From Clostridia bacterium (GTDB lineage: Bacteria > Bacillota > Clostridia > Oscillospirales > CAG-272): a stretch of DNA of 37,036 bases. The notes below the pieces were generated by a model that was not told the DNA's origin, searched no databases, and saw only the letters and a program-made list of their open reading frames with translations. This document shows, piece by piece, positions 1 through 8,294 of the stretch. The stretch covers positions 1 to 37,036 of the forward strand of contig JAFTCN010000026.1 of the NCBI GenBank assembly GCA_017454675.1, read 5' to 3'. The first letter of the stretch is position 1. Each line of letters opens with the position of its first letter. A program made the position numbers and the translations under genes.

Positions 1-2
1 GA

Positions 3-59
3 CTCGCACTGGCGGGATACTTTGATATCCTCGACAAGTACGAGTCCTTGCGTTGTTGA
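3..59 (+). CDS. C-terminal fragment of group II intron reverse transcriptase/maturase (partial)
   Basis: An open frame enters from the left edge and stops with TGA at 57-59, giving an 18-residue tail (LALAGYFDILDKYESLRC). Its stop falls three bases before the domain V hairpin, which is where intron-encoded proteins normally end. The fragment is too short to show any domain, so the identity rests only on its position inside the intron end. It would be the DNA-binding/endonuclease end or the maturase end of the protein. Confidence 0.45.
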   Translation, partial: LALAGYFDILDKYESLRC

Positions 60-61
60 TT

Positions 62-136
62 GAACCGCCGTGTACCGAACGGTACGCACGGTGGTGTGGG
101 AGGTCGGTCACTCAACTAATGGGTGACCTCCTACCC
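62..136 (+). ncRNA. Group II intron domains V and VI
   Basis: Domain V is read at about 62-95: the arms around ACCGCCGTG (64-72) and CACGGTGGT (87-95) pair with one G-T wobble. The inner arms TACC (73-76) and GGTA (81-84) close a GAAC loop, and a two-base CG bulge lies at 85-86, as is typical of this domain. A CGC triad sits at 66-68, where the catalytic triad is expected. Domain VI follows: GGAGGTC (99-105) pairs with GACCTCC (125-131), leaving A133 as a likely bulged branch-point adenosine 7-8 bases before the intron end. The pairing is visible directly; the assignment to domains V and VI is from family knowledge. Confidence 0.75.
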
Positions 137-145
137 GATTAAAGG

Positions 146-949
146 TCAGCCGCGGGTCTTGCCGCCGGCGATGTTGAGCGTAGTGCCGTGGATGTATCCT
201 GCCCTGTCGCTCGCCATGAAGGCTATCGTCGAGGCGACTTCGGTGAGCTTTCCGGCTCTGCCGAGTGGTGTCGTGCTGGTCTTTGAATAGCCTGCTCTGA
301 GCTGTTCCACCGTGATGCCTCTCGTGTACGCGAGCGCGGTCTCGTATGAGATCGTTCGAAGGCCGGTGGCCTCGAGAATGCCGGGCGCCACGCCCACGAC
401 TCTGATGTTGTGCTTCCCGAGCTCTTTCGCCCAGGAGCGGGTGAGGGAGTTGACCGCGTTCTTGGTGGCGGCGTATACGCTCTGGCCCTCCGAGCCTTCG
501 AGTCCGCTCTCGGACGAGACGTTGACGACGACGCCCGAACCCGCCTTCATCATCTCTCTGACCGCGGCCTGAGAGAAGAGGAAGAGGCCCTTGAGGTTAA
601 CGTTCATCACCTTGTCCCATACGTTTTCGTCTAGCTCGTATTTGCCGTCGGGATCGACGAGAAGCCTCGGGATGTTTATGCCGGCGTTGTTGACGAGCAC
701 GTCGATCTTTCCGTACTTTTTCATAGCGGCGGCTATGACGGCGTCGATCTCGTCCTTCTTCGTGACATCGCATCTTACGTAGATATAGCTTCCTTCGGTG
801 TCGAAACCGGGGTCGTTGGGGTTCATATCCGCCACGACGACGTTCGCGCCGTCCGACAGGAATTCATTGACCGTCGCGCGGCCGATGCCCGACGCGCCTC
901 CGGTCACGATGACTGTTTTACCCTCGAGTCCGAGCCATGATCTTTCCAT
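146..949 (-). CDS. srlD: Sorbitol-6-phosphate 2-dehydrogenase-like short-chain dehydrogenase
   Basis: This 267-residue protein is a classical short-chain dehydrogenase. It has the cofactor glycine motif TGGASGIG at residues 16-23, NNAG at 87-90, and a catalytic Ser146, Tyr159-x3-Lys163 set. Asp41 after the second strand suggests NAD rather than NADP. Stretches such as NIPRLLVD, SSESGLEGSEGQS and VGVAPGILEATGLRT match my memory of clostridial sorbitol-6-phosphate dehydrogenases, which oxidise D-sorbitol 6-phosphate to fructose 6-phosphate in the cytoplasm. The ATG at 949 is chosen because AAGGAAGG lies just upstream; the open frame extends to 1042, but that part looks like untranslated leader. 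No sorbitol transport gene is nearby, so the exact substrate is inferred. A group II intron ends 6-7 bases beyond its stop codon. Confidence 0.75.
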   Translation of the reverse strand: MERSWLGLEGKTVIVTGGASGIGRATVNEFLSDGANVVVADMNPNDPGFDTEGSYIYVRCDVTKKDEIDAVIAAAMKKYGKIDVLVNNAGINIPRLLVDPDGKYELDENVWDKVMNVNLKGLFLFSQAAVREMMKAGSGVVVNVSSESGLEGSEGQSVYAATKNAVNSLTRSWAKELGKHNIRVVGVAPGILEATGLRTISYETALAYTRGITVEQLRAGYSKTSTTPLGRAGKLTEVASTIAFMASDRAGYIHGTTLNIAGGKTRG

Positions 950-1010
950 TGTTTTCTGCCTTCCTTTATATGAAATGGTTTGTTTCCGTTCTTTGATGCG
1001 TGAGAAGCCC

Positions 1011-1826
1011 TCAGGCGCTGCCGTCGCCCAGGCTGAGTTCATCAGCCGGGAGCACGCGCGGGAGCGCAGCCTTCAGGATGAAATAGACCGCTGTATATAC
1101 CGCGGCCCCGGTGAGTATGTCGGTGAGATATCCGGCGGCGATGTCGATATAACCCGCGGCGCTCTCGGGAGCGCCGTATGATATGTCGTATATGATTCTT
1201 GATACCGCGAGTGACAGAAATATCCCCAGCGAGAAGACTCCCGCTCCGGCGAGCACGGGATTTTTCAGTGCAAGGAACCCGTCGAAGGGGTAAAGGCCGT
1301 CGAGCAGGCTGTATTCTTTTCCGCCTTTAGTTGCGTATGCCTTCTTCAGCGAGGCGTTCCTGCAAAGGAGCGCGTCGGTCATTGGCATCGCGACGGCAAC
1401 GGCGGCGAAGACGATAAAGATGTCTGTGCCGGCTCCGAGCAGCGTATAAATGAGGTCGTCCGAAGTATATGAATCAAAACCGCCGAGCATCAGCGTCACA
1501 AGGAGATTGAGCGAATGCTTGAAGAGTATGACGGCAGCGACCGGTATGAAGAGGAGTGATGCTTTCCTTCCGCCCGTCTTCGAGTACGCGGTGACGGTGA
1601 GAGCGGCTGATGCGGCAAGCGCTGCGAAGGCCGCCTCGAGGAGCTTCGAGAGCAGGAAGAATATGGGCGGCAGGATAGTGTCCGAATACGCGACGTCAGT
1701 GATGAAAACAGTATACATAGGATTCGTGACCGCACACAGCAGCAATGCCGCCGCGGCGGCGGACAGGATGATGATAATGACAGTCCGGGACTTTCCCCGG
1801 GAGGATGCGGTGCCATTTTCTTTCAT
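1011..1826 (-). CDS. Unrecognised six-span membrane protein
   Basis: I do not recognise this 271-residue protein. Hydrophobic stretches at about residues 14-33, 51-80, 90-114, 125-150, 191-214 and 226-253 predict six membrane spans. A charged loop lies at 155-185 and a short acidic tail at the C-terminus. The ATG at 1826 is preferred over the upstream frame opening at 1916 because a G-run (GGGGGG) sits six bases before it and because the longer form would overlap ruvB by about 70 bases. The start lies 19 bases beyond the ruvB stop, so the two are probably co-transcribed. The product may belong to a Clostridia-specific family of unknown function; no motif allows a role to be assigned. Confidence 0.6.
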   Translation of the reverse strand: MKENGTASSRGKSRTVIIIILSAAAAALLLCAVTNPMYTVFITDVAYSDTILPPIFFLLSKLLEAAFAALAASAALTVTAYSKTGGRKASLLFIPVAAVILFKHSLNLLVTLMLGGFDSYTSDDLIYTLLGAGTDIFIVFAAVAVAMPMTDALLCRNASLKKAYATKGGKEYSLLDGLYPFDGFLALKNPVLAGAGVFSLGIFLSLAVSRIIYDISYGAPESAAGYIDIAAGYLTDILTGAAVYTAVYFILKAALPRVLPADELSLGDGSA

Positions 1827-1845
1827 ATCTGACCCCCCGGGCATG

Positions 1846-2940
1846 TCACATCGGGATGTCGAAGACCGTAGGCTGCACGGGGGTGTCCCCGTCGGGAGCA
1901 CGGAAGGTCTTTCCAAGGTGCGCGTACGCGAGGCTCGTCGCGCATCTTCCGCGCGGGGTCCTCGACAGGAATCCGATCTGTATGAGATAGGGCTCGTATA
2001 CGTCCTCTATCGTGACGGCCTCCTCGCCGATCGTCGCGGCGAGCGTCTCAAGCCCCACGGGACCTCCGTGATAGAGGTCGATGATCACCGAGAGCATGCG
2101 ACGGTCGGTGTTGTCGAGTCCCAGCCTGTCGATCTCGAGCTTGCCGAGCGCGTAGTCTGCGTCCTCGCGGGATATCTCGTCATGCCCCATGATCTGTGAG
2201 AAATCGCGCACCCGCTTGAGCAGCCGGTTGGCTACCCGGGGAGTTCCGCGCGATCTGGATGCGAGCTCTGCGGCTCCTTCGGGGGATATCTTCATCCCAA
2301 GGATGTCGGCGCTGCGGGATATGATCTGCGAGAGGTCCTTTGTCGAGTAGAGTTCAAGCCGGCTGATTATTCCGAATCTGTCGCGCAGAGGGGTCGACAG
2401 CTGGCCTGCCCTCGTCGTGGCTCCTATGAGCGTGAACGGGGCGAGGTCGATCCTGATGCTCCTGGCGGCGGGGCCCTTGCCTATGATGATGTCGATGGCG
2501 TGATCCTCCATCGCAGGGTACAGGATCTCCTCCACCGAGCGCTGCAGACGGTGGATCTCGTCGATGAACAGGACGTCGCCCTTCTGAAGGTTGGTCAGTA
2601 TCGCGGCGAGGTCGCCCTGCTTCTCGATCGCGGGGCCCGAGGTCACTCTGAAGTTCACGCCCATCTCGTTCGCTATGATCGCGGCGAGAGTGGTCTTGCC
2701 GAGACCCGGAGGGCCGTACAGCAGCACGTGGTCGAGCGTCTCGCCGCGCTGCTTCGCCGCCTCGATGTATATCTTCAGATTCTCCTTGACCTTGTCCTGA
2801 CCGATGTACTCGGACAGATGCCTGGGGCGCAGCGAGACCTCGTTCTCGTCCTCGTCAGCGGTATATGTCGCGCTGATGATCCGGTCTTCGCCGTCGAAGT
2901 CTCCGAAGTCTCCGTTGAAGTTCATCTCCATCTCAGTCAT
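1846..2940 (-). CDS. ruvB: Holliday junction branch migration helicase subunit RuvB
   Basis: RuvB is the hexameric AAA+ motor that, with RuvA, drives branch migration of Holliday junctions in recombination and fork repair. The 364-residue product has Walker A GPPGLGKT at 76-83, Walker B FIDE ending at 127-128, the sensor stretch GATTRAG near 173-179 and the arginine-finger segment LRDRFG near 185-190. A C-terminal winged-helix region follows (residues about 270-345). The N-terminus is about 30 residues longer and more acidic than in many homologues. The ATG at 2940 has AAGGAACGG about 10 bases upstream. It lies 57 bases downstream of ruvA on the same strand, the usual ruvAB order, and is followed closely by a membrane-protein gene. 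Confidence 0.97.
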   Translation of the reverse strand: MTEMEMNFNGDFGDFDGEDRIISATYTADEDENEVSLRPRHLSEYIGQDKVKENLKIYIEAAKQRGETLDHVLLYGPPGLGKTTLAAIIANEMGVNFRVTSGPAIEKQGDLAAILTNLQKGDVLFIDEIHRLQRSVEEILYPAMEDHAIDIIIGKGPAARSIRIDLAPFTLIGATTRAGQLSTPLRDRFGIISRLELYSTKDLSQIISRSADILGMKISPEGAAELASRSRGTPRVANRLLKRVRDFSQIMGHDEISREDADYALGKLEIDRLGLDNTDRRMLSVIIDLYHGGPVGLETLAATIGEEAVTIEDVYEPYLIQIGFLSRTPRGRCATSLAYAHLGKTFRAPDGDTPVQPTVFDIPM

Positions 2941-2997
2941 GTGTCAAACCGTTCCTTGTCGTGTATGCCTTCTGCGCGGCGGTCTTTCCGTCAGACG

Positions 2998-3603
2998 TCA
3001 GTTGAGTTTCTTGAGCGCGAAGCGGATGATGTCCTCGAGCCCCGCGCCGGGCTCGCACCCCGCTATGGCGCGGAGAGCGTCGCCGCGTGAAAAGCCCAGC
3101 ACGCGAAGTGCCTCGACGGCCGCCTCGCTGTTGTCGGAGGGGACCGACGCGATATCGCCCGCGGTGTTTTCCCCTTCGCCTTCTCCTGCGGTCTCGGCCT
3201 TGAGCTTGTCCTTGAGCTCGAGTATTATCCTCGCCGCGGTCTTGGGACCGACGCCCGGGGCCTTCGAGATCGATTTTTTATCCTCCGACGACACCGCGAC
3301 GGCCAGCTTTTCGGGAGTCATGTATGAGAGCACTGCCATCGCGACCTTCGGTCCGACTCCCGAGACAGTTATGAGCAGGCGGAAGACGTTCAGCTCCTCG
3401 GGGGTGTAAAAGCCGAAGAGCTCGACGCCGTCGTCCCGCACCGAAAGATGAGTCAGCAGCTTTGCCGTCTTTCCCGTCCCTATGCGCGCGAGGGCTGTCC
3501 TGGTATTGTCGCTCACGAACAGCCTGTATCCGACGCCGCCGGCTTCGATGACGGCAAAATTCACCCCGAGCAGCTCGAGTTCGCCTTTGATATGATAAAA
3601 CAA
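2998..3603 (-). CDS. ruvA: Holliday junction branch migration protein RuvA
   Basis: RuvA binds the four-way junction as a tetramer and loads RuvB rings onto opposing arms. This 201-residue protein has the family length and three-domain plan. The N-terminal OB fold begins MFYHIKGELE. The tandem helix-hairpin-helix domain contains VSGVGPKVA and APGVGPKTA. After an acidic Gly/Glu linker near residue 140-155 comes the RuvB-binding domain III (ALRVLGFSRGDA). The gene lies between a yfhO-like gene and ruvB on the minus strand, so it is probably transcribed with both. ruvC is not in this operon; it lies about 3.3 kb away in the opposite orientation. Confidence 0.96.
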   Translation of the reverse strand: MFYHIKGELELLGVNFAVIEAGGVGYRLFVSDNTRTALARIGTGKTAKLLTHLSVRDDGVELFGFYTPEELNVFRLLITVSGVGPKVAMAVLSYMTPEKLAVAVSSEDKKSISKAPGVGPKTAARIILELKDKLKAETAGEGEGENTAGDIASVPSDNSEAAVEALRVLGFSRGDALRAIAGCEPGAGLEDIIRFALKKLN

Positions 3604-3631
3604 CTTGCGTTTCCTGTTCCTTTCTGTCAGA

Positions 3632-6600
3632 TCAGTCCGCTCCGGAAGAGCCTTTGTCTTCCGGCTTTTCGCCGCCGCCGCTCTCAGGGGCCTCTTTCTC
3701 CCCGGCGGGAGGCGTTCCGGTTTCGGCCTTTTCCTTTTCGATCAGCCTTTTCACCTTTTCGGCACCGTACATGTCGATGATGCCGCGCGGGTCGCCGTCG
3801 GGCGCGAAACTGCCTCCGTATGCGGATGAGCCGGAGAGGAGGAGCTCGTCGGCGAGGACGTCGTCGCCTTCAGTCTTTTTGCTCTGTTTTTCGAAGTGTG
3901 ACATGATCTCCTTAAGCGGCTTCTCAAAGATGACGATCAGTATGAAGAGCAGCAGTGACGCGAGAGAGACGATGTTGCCGAACACCAGTACCTTCGGACG
4001 GTAGACCATCGTCACTGTGTGCTCGCCGGCTCCCTCGATGCGGTAGGAGATGAGCGCGCCAAGCGTTTTTTCGGTCTCGACAGGCTTGCCGTCGACCCTG
4101 ATCTTCCAGCCCTCGTCAAACGAGAGAGTGGTCAGCATGAGCTGCGATCCGGAAGACGTCGTGACCTTGCCGCTGAATCTCGTAGGCTTCCAGTCCTCGC
4201 CGGTATCGTATCCGGTTTCTGCGAGCCTCGCGAATGCGGATTTGAAAGCGTCGAAGTCGAGCTGATACACGGCGTCGACATCCTGCTTGACATACAGCAC
4301 GTCGGCGTCAAGCGTCATCGAGAGCGTTACCTCTTTGCCGGCGTCGAATCTGCCCAGAGAGAAGATGCGGGTCGTCTCTCCGCCGTAGAAATTGCCGAGG
4401 GAGGCGCCGTTGACCTTGACTCTGACCTCACGGGCGTAATCGGATGGCAGGTAGAAGAAGACTTCGCCGTCGCGCAATGTCTTGAAGGTGTAGATGACTG
4501 TCGCGTCCGAGTCGGCGACGGTGTGCGTGTATTTCCAGTGCCCGGCGATGGTGCTCGTCGTACAGTTTACGGTGCTCTCATCATATTCGAGCGGAACGAA
4601 GAGCCGGCATTCCTCCTCGCCGAGCATCGCGGCGACGAGCCGGTTGAGTCTGCTCATCGGCGTGGAATCCTTCATATCGAACTCTGTGACCGCGTCGTCG
4701 ACTCCGAATGAAAGTGGAAGCGCGTAAGGGTTGACGTAGGTCGTGTATTCGGTTGAATTGCAGATTATCGGAGAGAATCCGGCCTCCGCGTAGTAGTCTT
4801 CGAGATGGTCCTTCTCGGCGGCGATTATGTATTTGATGCCGATCAGCGAGTCGTTGACCGGCGTCCCGCCGAGGTATTTCGACCAGTGCGAGCGCGACGC
4901 GTATCCGATCTTGTCGAGAAACTCTATGGTCGATTTGTTGAGCGTGGACGTAGAGTTCGTGATGCCCCGGATGTTGAGCGCCATGTTGTCGCAGTATTTG
5001 CGGTGTGCGTTCTTCTCGAATCTGTAGAATGTCCTGTCGGTCTCTGTGATCTCGTCGGTCAGCGGCCTTATGGCCTGTATGAAGTCGTTGTACGAACTGT
5101 AGGAGGAGTATATGACGTCGTTGCCGAATTCGACGCAGCATACGATGGCGTTGGCGAAAGCCTCGACGCACACGATGATGCAGAGTATCAGCGACAGCGT
5201 CTGCGGCCGCTTCGTCTTTGCCGCGGCGCACAGCACGACGGCTATGACGGCAAAGAAGACGAGCGACAGCCAGACCGTCATCAGCTCCTCGAGCGGCTGA
5301 TCGAACTCGGTCTTGCCGCCGACACGCCCGACGATCGCGTGGAACTTGAACTTCTGCGCGACGGTGAGGAAGAATATAAAGAGCACGGCGAAGGAGGCGG
5401 TGATCTTCGCGCTGAGCTTCCGTATCTCTCCGTAGCCCTTGTATCCCATGCCCACGAGTATGAAGCAGAGTATGAAGCTGTATCTGTAGTTGAGCCAGTT
5501 GGGCTTCTGGAAGCCGTGCCAGATCATGTCGACCGTGTTGATCGAGAAGCAGAGGAAGAAGAATCCTATGATCGCCGCGGCGAATATCTTCTCCCTGACC
5601 GAGAATTTTCTGGCGCAGAAATACAGCGGCAGGCAGTAGAGAGTCAGCACGCCGCAGTAGAGGAACGGAAGGCCCTCGGGACGTACTGTGTCATATGCGC
5701 CCGGCAGGAGTCGGGTGAAGAAGTCCATCAGGTCGAATCTGATGTCGAACGAGAAGTCGGGATTCGAGAAGGTGTTTTTACCGAACTGGAGCGAGTAGTA
5801 GGCTGTCGCGACGATTATCATCGACATGCCGATCGCTATGAGCGAGAAGAAGCCTATCCGAAGGAACGAGCGGCGGAAGTGGAAGGGCTCGTTCTCCGGG
5901 TTGTTGCGTCCGTTCTCGTTGCGTGAAAAATAGTAGTAGAAGAAATAGACCAGCGTATAGATGCAGACCATGTATCCTATGTAGAAATTGGAGAGCATCG
6001 TCAGCGCCAGCATGACGACGAACAGCCTGTATTTTTTGTGTCTGATCAGCTCCTCGATCCCGAGCGTCAGCAGAGGCAGCCACATAAGGGCGTCGATCCA
6101 CATCGAGTTGTGCTGCTGGACGACGGCATACGAGCACATCGAATAGAGCACCGAGAACATCACGATGTTGATCTTTACCGGCTTCGACGAAATACGGTCG
6201 AGATAGTATCCCATCGTCACACCGGAGATCCCGGCCTTGAGCAGGAAGATGCAGAGCAGCGCTTCGAGGATCCGGTCCTGCGGGAAGAGGCAGACTATGT
6301 ATGAGAACGGGCTGGCAATGTAATACGCATATATGCCGAAAAACTCCCCGCCCAGAGAACGGCAGAAAGAATATATCAGCGATGTCTTGCCGTATACCGC
6401 GTTGCGCAGCGCCTCGTAGAAGTAGACATACTGGCCGTTGAGGTCGAGCACCAGCACCGAACCGTTCCCGAAGGGATGCAGTCCCATCGAAAGGTATACG
6501 AGATAATAGAGCGCAACGGGGATGATGAAGGCGTAGAAAAGATAGGAGTATCTCCTCGTCGTGATGTACCGGAAGAATCTCCTTATCCTGCCGCCGGTCC

Positions 6601-6727
6601 TGCCGTCGGGGAGATCCGGAAGCAGATCTGCGCCGGACGGGGCGGGGGAGGAGACTGCCGGCGCGGGAGACGCCGCCTCGCCTGGCTGCACGCCGGCGGG
6701 AGTGGTCTGTATGTCGGTCGAACTCAT
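3632..6727 (-). CDS. YfhO-family multi-spanning membrane protein
   Basis: This protein of about 1031 residues belongs to the YfhO family (PF09586). Members have a GT-C glycosyltransferase-like layout: many N-terminal membrane spans, a large extracytoplasmic region and a last C-terminal span. In Bacillus and Listeria relatives they act in glycosylation of teichoic acid or other surface polymers. Here roughly a dozen spans occupy the first half. The segment GMGLHPFGNGSVLVLDLNGQY lies in the first extracellular loop, where catalytic acids are expected, and one span lies about 100 residues before the end. An acidic Glu/Lys/Gly-rich cytoplasmic tail follows. I prefer the ATG at 6727 because AGAAGGA lies 10 bases upstream. 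The in-frame ATG at 6754 falls only about 7 bases after the predicted transcription start. The substrate is unknown. Confidence 0.85.
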   Translation of the reverse strand: MSSTDIQTTPAGVQPGEAASPAPAVSSPAPSGADLLPDLPDGRTGGRIRRFFRYITTRRYSYLFYAFIIPVALYYLVYLSMGLHPFGNGSVLVLDLNGQYVYFYEALRNAVYGKTSLIYSFCRSLGGEFFGIYAYYIASPFSYIVCLFPQDRILEALLCIFLLKAGISGVTMGYYLDRISSKPVKINIVMFSVLYSMCSYAVVQQHNSMWIDALMWLPLLTLGIEELIRHKKYRLFVVMLALTMLSNFYIGYMVCIYTLVYFFYYYFSRNENGRNNPENEPFHFRRSFLRIGFFSLIAIGMSMIIVATAYYSLQFGKNTFSNPDFSFDIRFDLMDFFTRLLPGAYDTVRPEGLPFLYCGVLTLYCLPLYFCARKFSVREKIFAAAIIGFFFLCFSINTVDMIWHGFQKPNWLNYRYSFILCFILVGMGYKGYGEIRKLSAKITASFAVLFIFFLTVAQKFKFHAIVGRVGGKTEFDQPLEELMTVWLSLVFFAVIAVVLCAAAKTKRPQTLSLILCIIVCVEAFANAIVCCVEFGNDVIYSSYSSYNDFIQAIRPLTDEITETDRTFYRFEKNAHRKYCDNMALNIRGITNSTSTLNKSTIEFLDKIGYASRSHWSKYLGGTPVNDSLIGIKYIIAAEKDHLEDYYAEAGFSPIICNSTEYTTYVNPYALPLSFGVDDAVTEFDMKDSTPMSRLNRLVAAMLGEEECRLFVPLEYDESTVNCTTSTIAGHWKYTHTVADSDATVIYTFKTLRDGEVFFYLPSDYAREVRVKVNGASLGNFYGGETTRIFSLGRFDAGKEVTLSMTLDADVLYVKQDVDAVYQLDFDAFKSAFARLAETGYDTGEDWKPTRFSGKVTTSSGSQLMLTTLSFDEGWKIRVDGKPVETEKTLGALISYRIEGAGEHTVTMVYRPKVLVFGNIVSLASLLLFILIVIFEKPLKEIMSHFEKQSKKTEGDDVLADELLLSGSSAYGGSFAPDGDPRGIIDMYGAEKVKRLIEKEKAETGTPPAGEKEAPESGGGEKPEDKGSSGAD

Positions 6728-6767
6728 TTTAGAAAAGTCCTTCTTTCGGGTCATGATTAACTACTCT

Positions 6768-6796
6768 ATTATAGCATATCTTGAAGTTAAAGTAAA
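6768..6796 (-). promoter_or_regulatory. Sigma-A promoter for the yfhO-like gene
   Basis: Read on the minus strand, a -35 TTTACT (6796-6791) and a -10 TATAAT (6773-6768) are separated by 17 bases. Transcription would begin near 6761. That leaves almost no leader before the ATG at 6754, but a normal leader with ribosome binding site before the ATG at 6727, so it helps decide the start. Confidence 0.65.
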
Positions 6797-6826
6797 CCCA
6801 TTTTTCACCCGCGCGCATAAAAGTAT

Positions 6827-6855
6827 TTGACAATATATGCTGTTTTTGATATAAT
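6827..6855 (+). promoter_or_regulatory. Consensus sigma-A promoter for ruvC
   Basis: TTGACA at 6827-6832 and TATAAT at 6850-6855 with a 17-base spacer match the consensus at every position. The predicted start is near 6862, giving a leader of about 38 bases with the ribosome binding site AAAAAGGA at 6881-6888. It faces away from the yfhO promoter about 30 bases to its left, so this 145-base interval is a divergent promoter region. Confidence 0.85.
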
Positions 6856-6899
6856 ATACAGTGGTCGATTTTTTTGCGTAAAAAAGGAATTCGGACGAT

Positions 6900-7397
6900 A
6901 TGGTGATACTGGGCATCGACCCCGGACTCGCGACGGTCGGATGGGGAGTGATAAGATCGGACGGCTCGCGTCACAAGGCTCTGGCCTACGGCTCTGTCGT
7001 CACACCTGCACACACGGCTACCGAGAAGAGGCTGACGTCGATATACTCGCAGCTCGAGGCCATCATAAAAAAGTATACGCCTGACGCGATGGCGGTCGAG
7101 GAGCTCTTCTTCAACACCAATATCACGACCGGCATCAGGGTCGCCGAGGCGCGCGGGGTCATCCTGCTGTGTGCCGAGCGGATGGGCGTGAAGATATACG
7201 AATACACTCCGCTGCAGGTCAAGCAGTCGGTCGTCGGGTACGGCAGGGCCGAAAAGAAGCAGGTGATCGCGATGGTCACGGCGCTGCTCTCGCTGCAGGA
7301 GCCCCCGAAGCCGGACGACACGGCCGACGCCCTCGCGATCGCGGTATGCCACGCCCATACGGGCATATCAAGGATCTCGGCCTATTTCAACAAATGA
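6900..7397 (+). CDS. ruvC: Crossover junction endodeoxyribonuclease RuvC
   Basis: RuvC is the dimeric Holliday junction resolvase that nicks two strands symmetrically after RuvAB branch migration. The 165-residue protein has the RNase H-like fold signature and all four catalytic acids: Asp7 in GIDPG, Glu67 in VEELFF, and Asp140 and Asp143 in PDDTADALAIAVCH. Length is typical. The ATG at 6900 is preceded by AAAAAGGA at 11 bases and by a consensus promoter. Unlike the common ruvCAB arrangement, ruvC here is divergent from ruvAB, with a 3-kb yfhO-like gene between them. It leads the long plus-strand run that continues into the methyltransferase and ECF transporter genes. Confidence 0.96.
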   Translation: MVILGIDPGLATVGWGVIRSDGSRHKALAYGSVVTPAHTATEKRLTSIYSQLEAIIKKYTPDAMAVEELFFNTNITTGIRVAEARGVILLCAERMGVKIYEYTPLQVKQSVVGYGRAEKKQVIAMVTALLSLQEPPKPDDTADALAIAVCHAHTGISRISAYFNK

Positions 7398-7415
7398 AAA
7401 CGGACAGAAGACGAT

Positions 7416-8294
7416 ATGTGGACAGCAACGAACTGGAAAGACTACGAACTGCTTGACGCGGCCTCGGGCGAAAGGCTCGAACGGTGGGGAGACTACATCC
7501 TCATCCGGCCCGACCCCCAGATCGTGTGGCACGGCGAAAAGTCCCTGCCCGAATGGCGCAGGGCCGACGGGATATACAGAAGATCATCTGCGGGAGGCGG
7601 ATCCTGGGTCAAGTCTGAGATGCCCGGGGAGTGGAAGGTGACGTACGGGGACCTGGCCTTCATTCTGCGACCGATGGGCTTCAAACACACAGGTCTGTTC
7701 CCCGAACAGGCGGCCAACTGGGACTGGTTTTCTCCGATGATAAGGACCGCGGCATCGACGGGCAGAGATGTGAAGATACTCAATCTGTTTGCGTATACCG
7801 GAGGCGCGACTCTCGCCGCTGCGAAGGCCGGGGCATCGGTCTGCCATGTCGACGCGGCGCGTGGCATGGTCGCTCACGCGAAGGAGAACGCGGCGGCCTC
7901 CGGCCTCTCGGACGCAAAGATCAGGTATATAGTCGACGACTGCCGCAAGTTCGTCGAGCGCGAATACCGAAGAGGGAACAGATACGACGGGATCATCATG
8001 GATCCCCCGTCCTACGGGAGAGGGCCGTCGGGCGAGGTCTGGAAGCTGGAGGACTCGGCTGAGGGCCTCATCGGTGCGGCGGCGTCGATCCTCTCGGACC
8101 GGCCGCTGTTCTTCCTCGTCAGTTCATATACCGCGGGGATCTCGTCGCTCTCAATGAAGTATATCGTTGACCTTGCGCTGAAGAAAAGATTCGGCGGGTC
8201 GTCGGAGGCAGGGGAGCTGACCCTCCCTGTTCGCAGCACGGGACTTGTGCTCCCGTGCGGCTCGTCGGTCAGATGGAGCGCTGACACACGATGA
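7416..8294 (+). CDS. Class I SAM-dependent methyltransferase, RlmI/COG1092-like
   Basis: This 292-residue protein is a Rossmann-fold methyltransferase related to the 23S rRNA cytosine-C5 methyltransferase RlmI. The SAM-binding motif NLFAYTGGATLAAAKAGA lies at 123-140, the acidic residue after strand 2 is Asp146 in HVDAARG, and DPPSYGRG lies at 196-203. The N-terminal 80 residues are a beta-rich region but not an obvious full PUA domain, and the protein is shorter than E. coli RlmI (about 400 residues). An rRNA substrate is therefore likely but unproven. It follows ruvC by 18 bases. Its stop codon overlaps the next possible start by four bases (ATGA), indicating co-translation with the transporter genes. 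Confidence 0.8.
   Translation: MWTATNWKDYELLDAASGERLERWGDYILIRPDPQIVWHGEKSLPEWRRADGIYRRSSAGGGSWVKSEMPGEWKVTYGDLAFILRPMGFKHTGLFPEQAANWDWFSPMIRTAASTGRDVKILNLFAYTGGATLAAAKAGASVCHVDAARGMVAHAKENAAASGLSDAKIRYIVDDCRKFVEREYRRGNRYDGIIMDPPSYGRGPSGEVWKLEDSAEGLIGAAASILSDRPLFFLVSSYTAGISSLSMKYIVDLALKKRFGGSSEAGELTLPVRSTGLVLPCGSSVRWSADTR

Larger units (their letters stand above)
1..139 (+). mobile_element. 3' end of a group II intron (left part outside window)
   Basis: The left edge carries the end of a group II intron: a short open frame closing at 59, then a domain V-like hairpin and a domain VI-like hairpin, ending around CCCGAT at 134-139. The 3' boundary is placed at 139 or 140 because group II introns end in A-pyrimidine with the branch adenosine 7-8 bases upstream; A133 fits. 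The right flank (from 140) is the end of the convergent dehydrogenase gene, whose stop codon lies at 148-146, so the element inserted just outside a coding region and in opposite orientation to it. That this is a group II intron is inferred from structure and from resemblance to clostridial intron ends; the 5' part is not in the window. Confidence 0.75.

Noticed and set aside
4805..5926. 373-residue plus-strand frame inside the yfhO-like gene
   Set aside because: It is the complement of a well-supported membrane protein, has an Arg/Glu/Val-rich composition typical of shadow frames in GC-rich DNA, and lacks a ribosome binding site.
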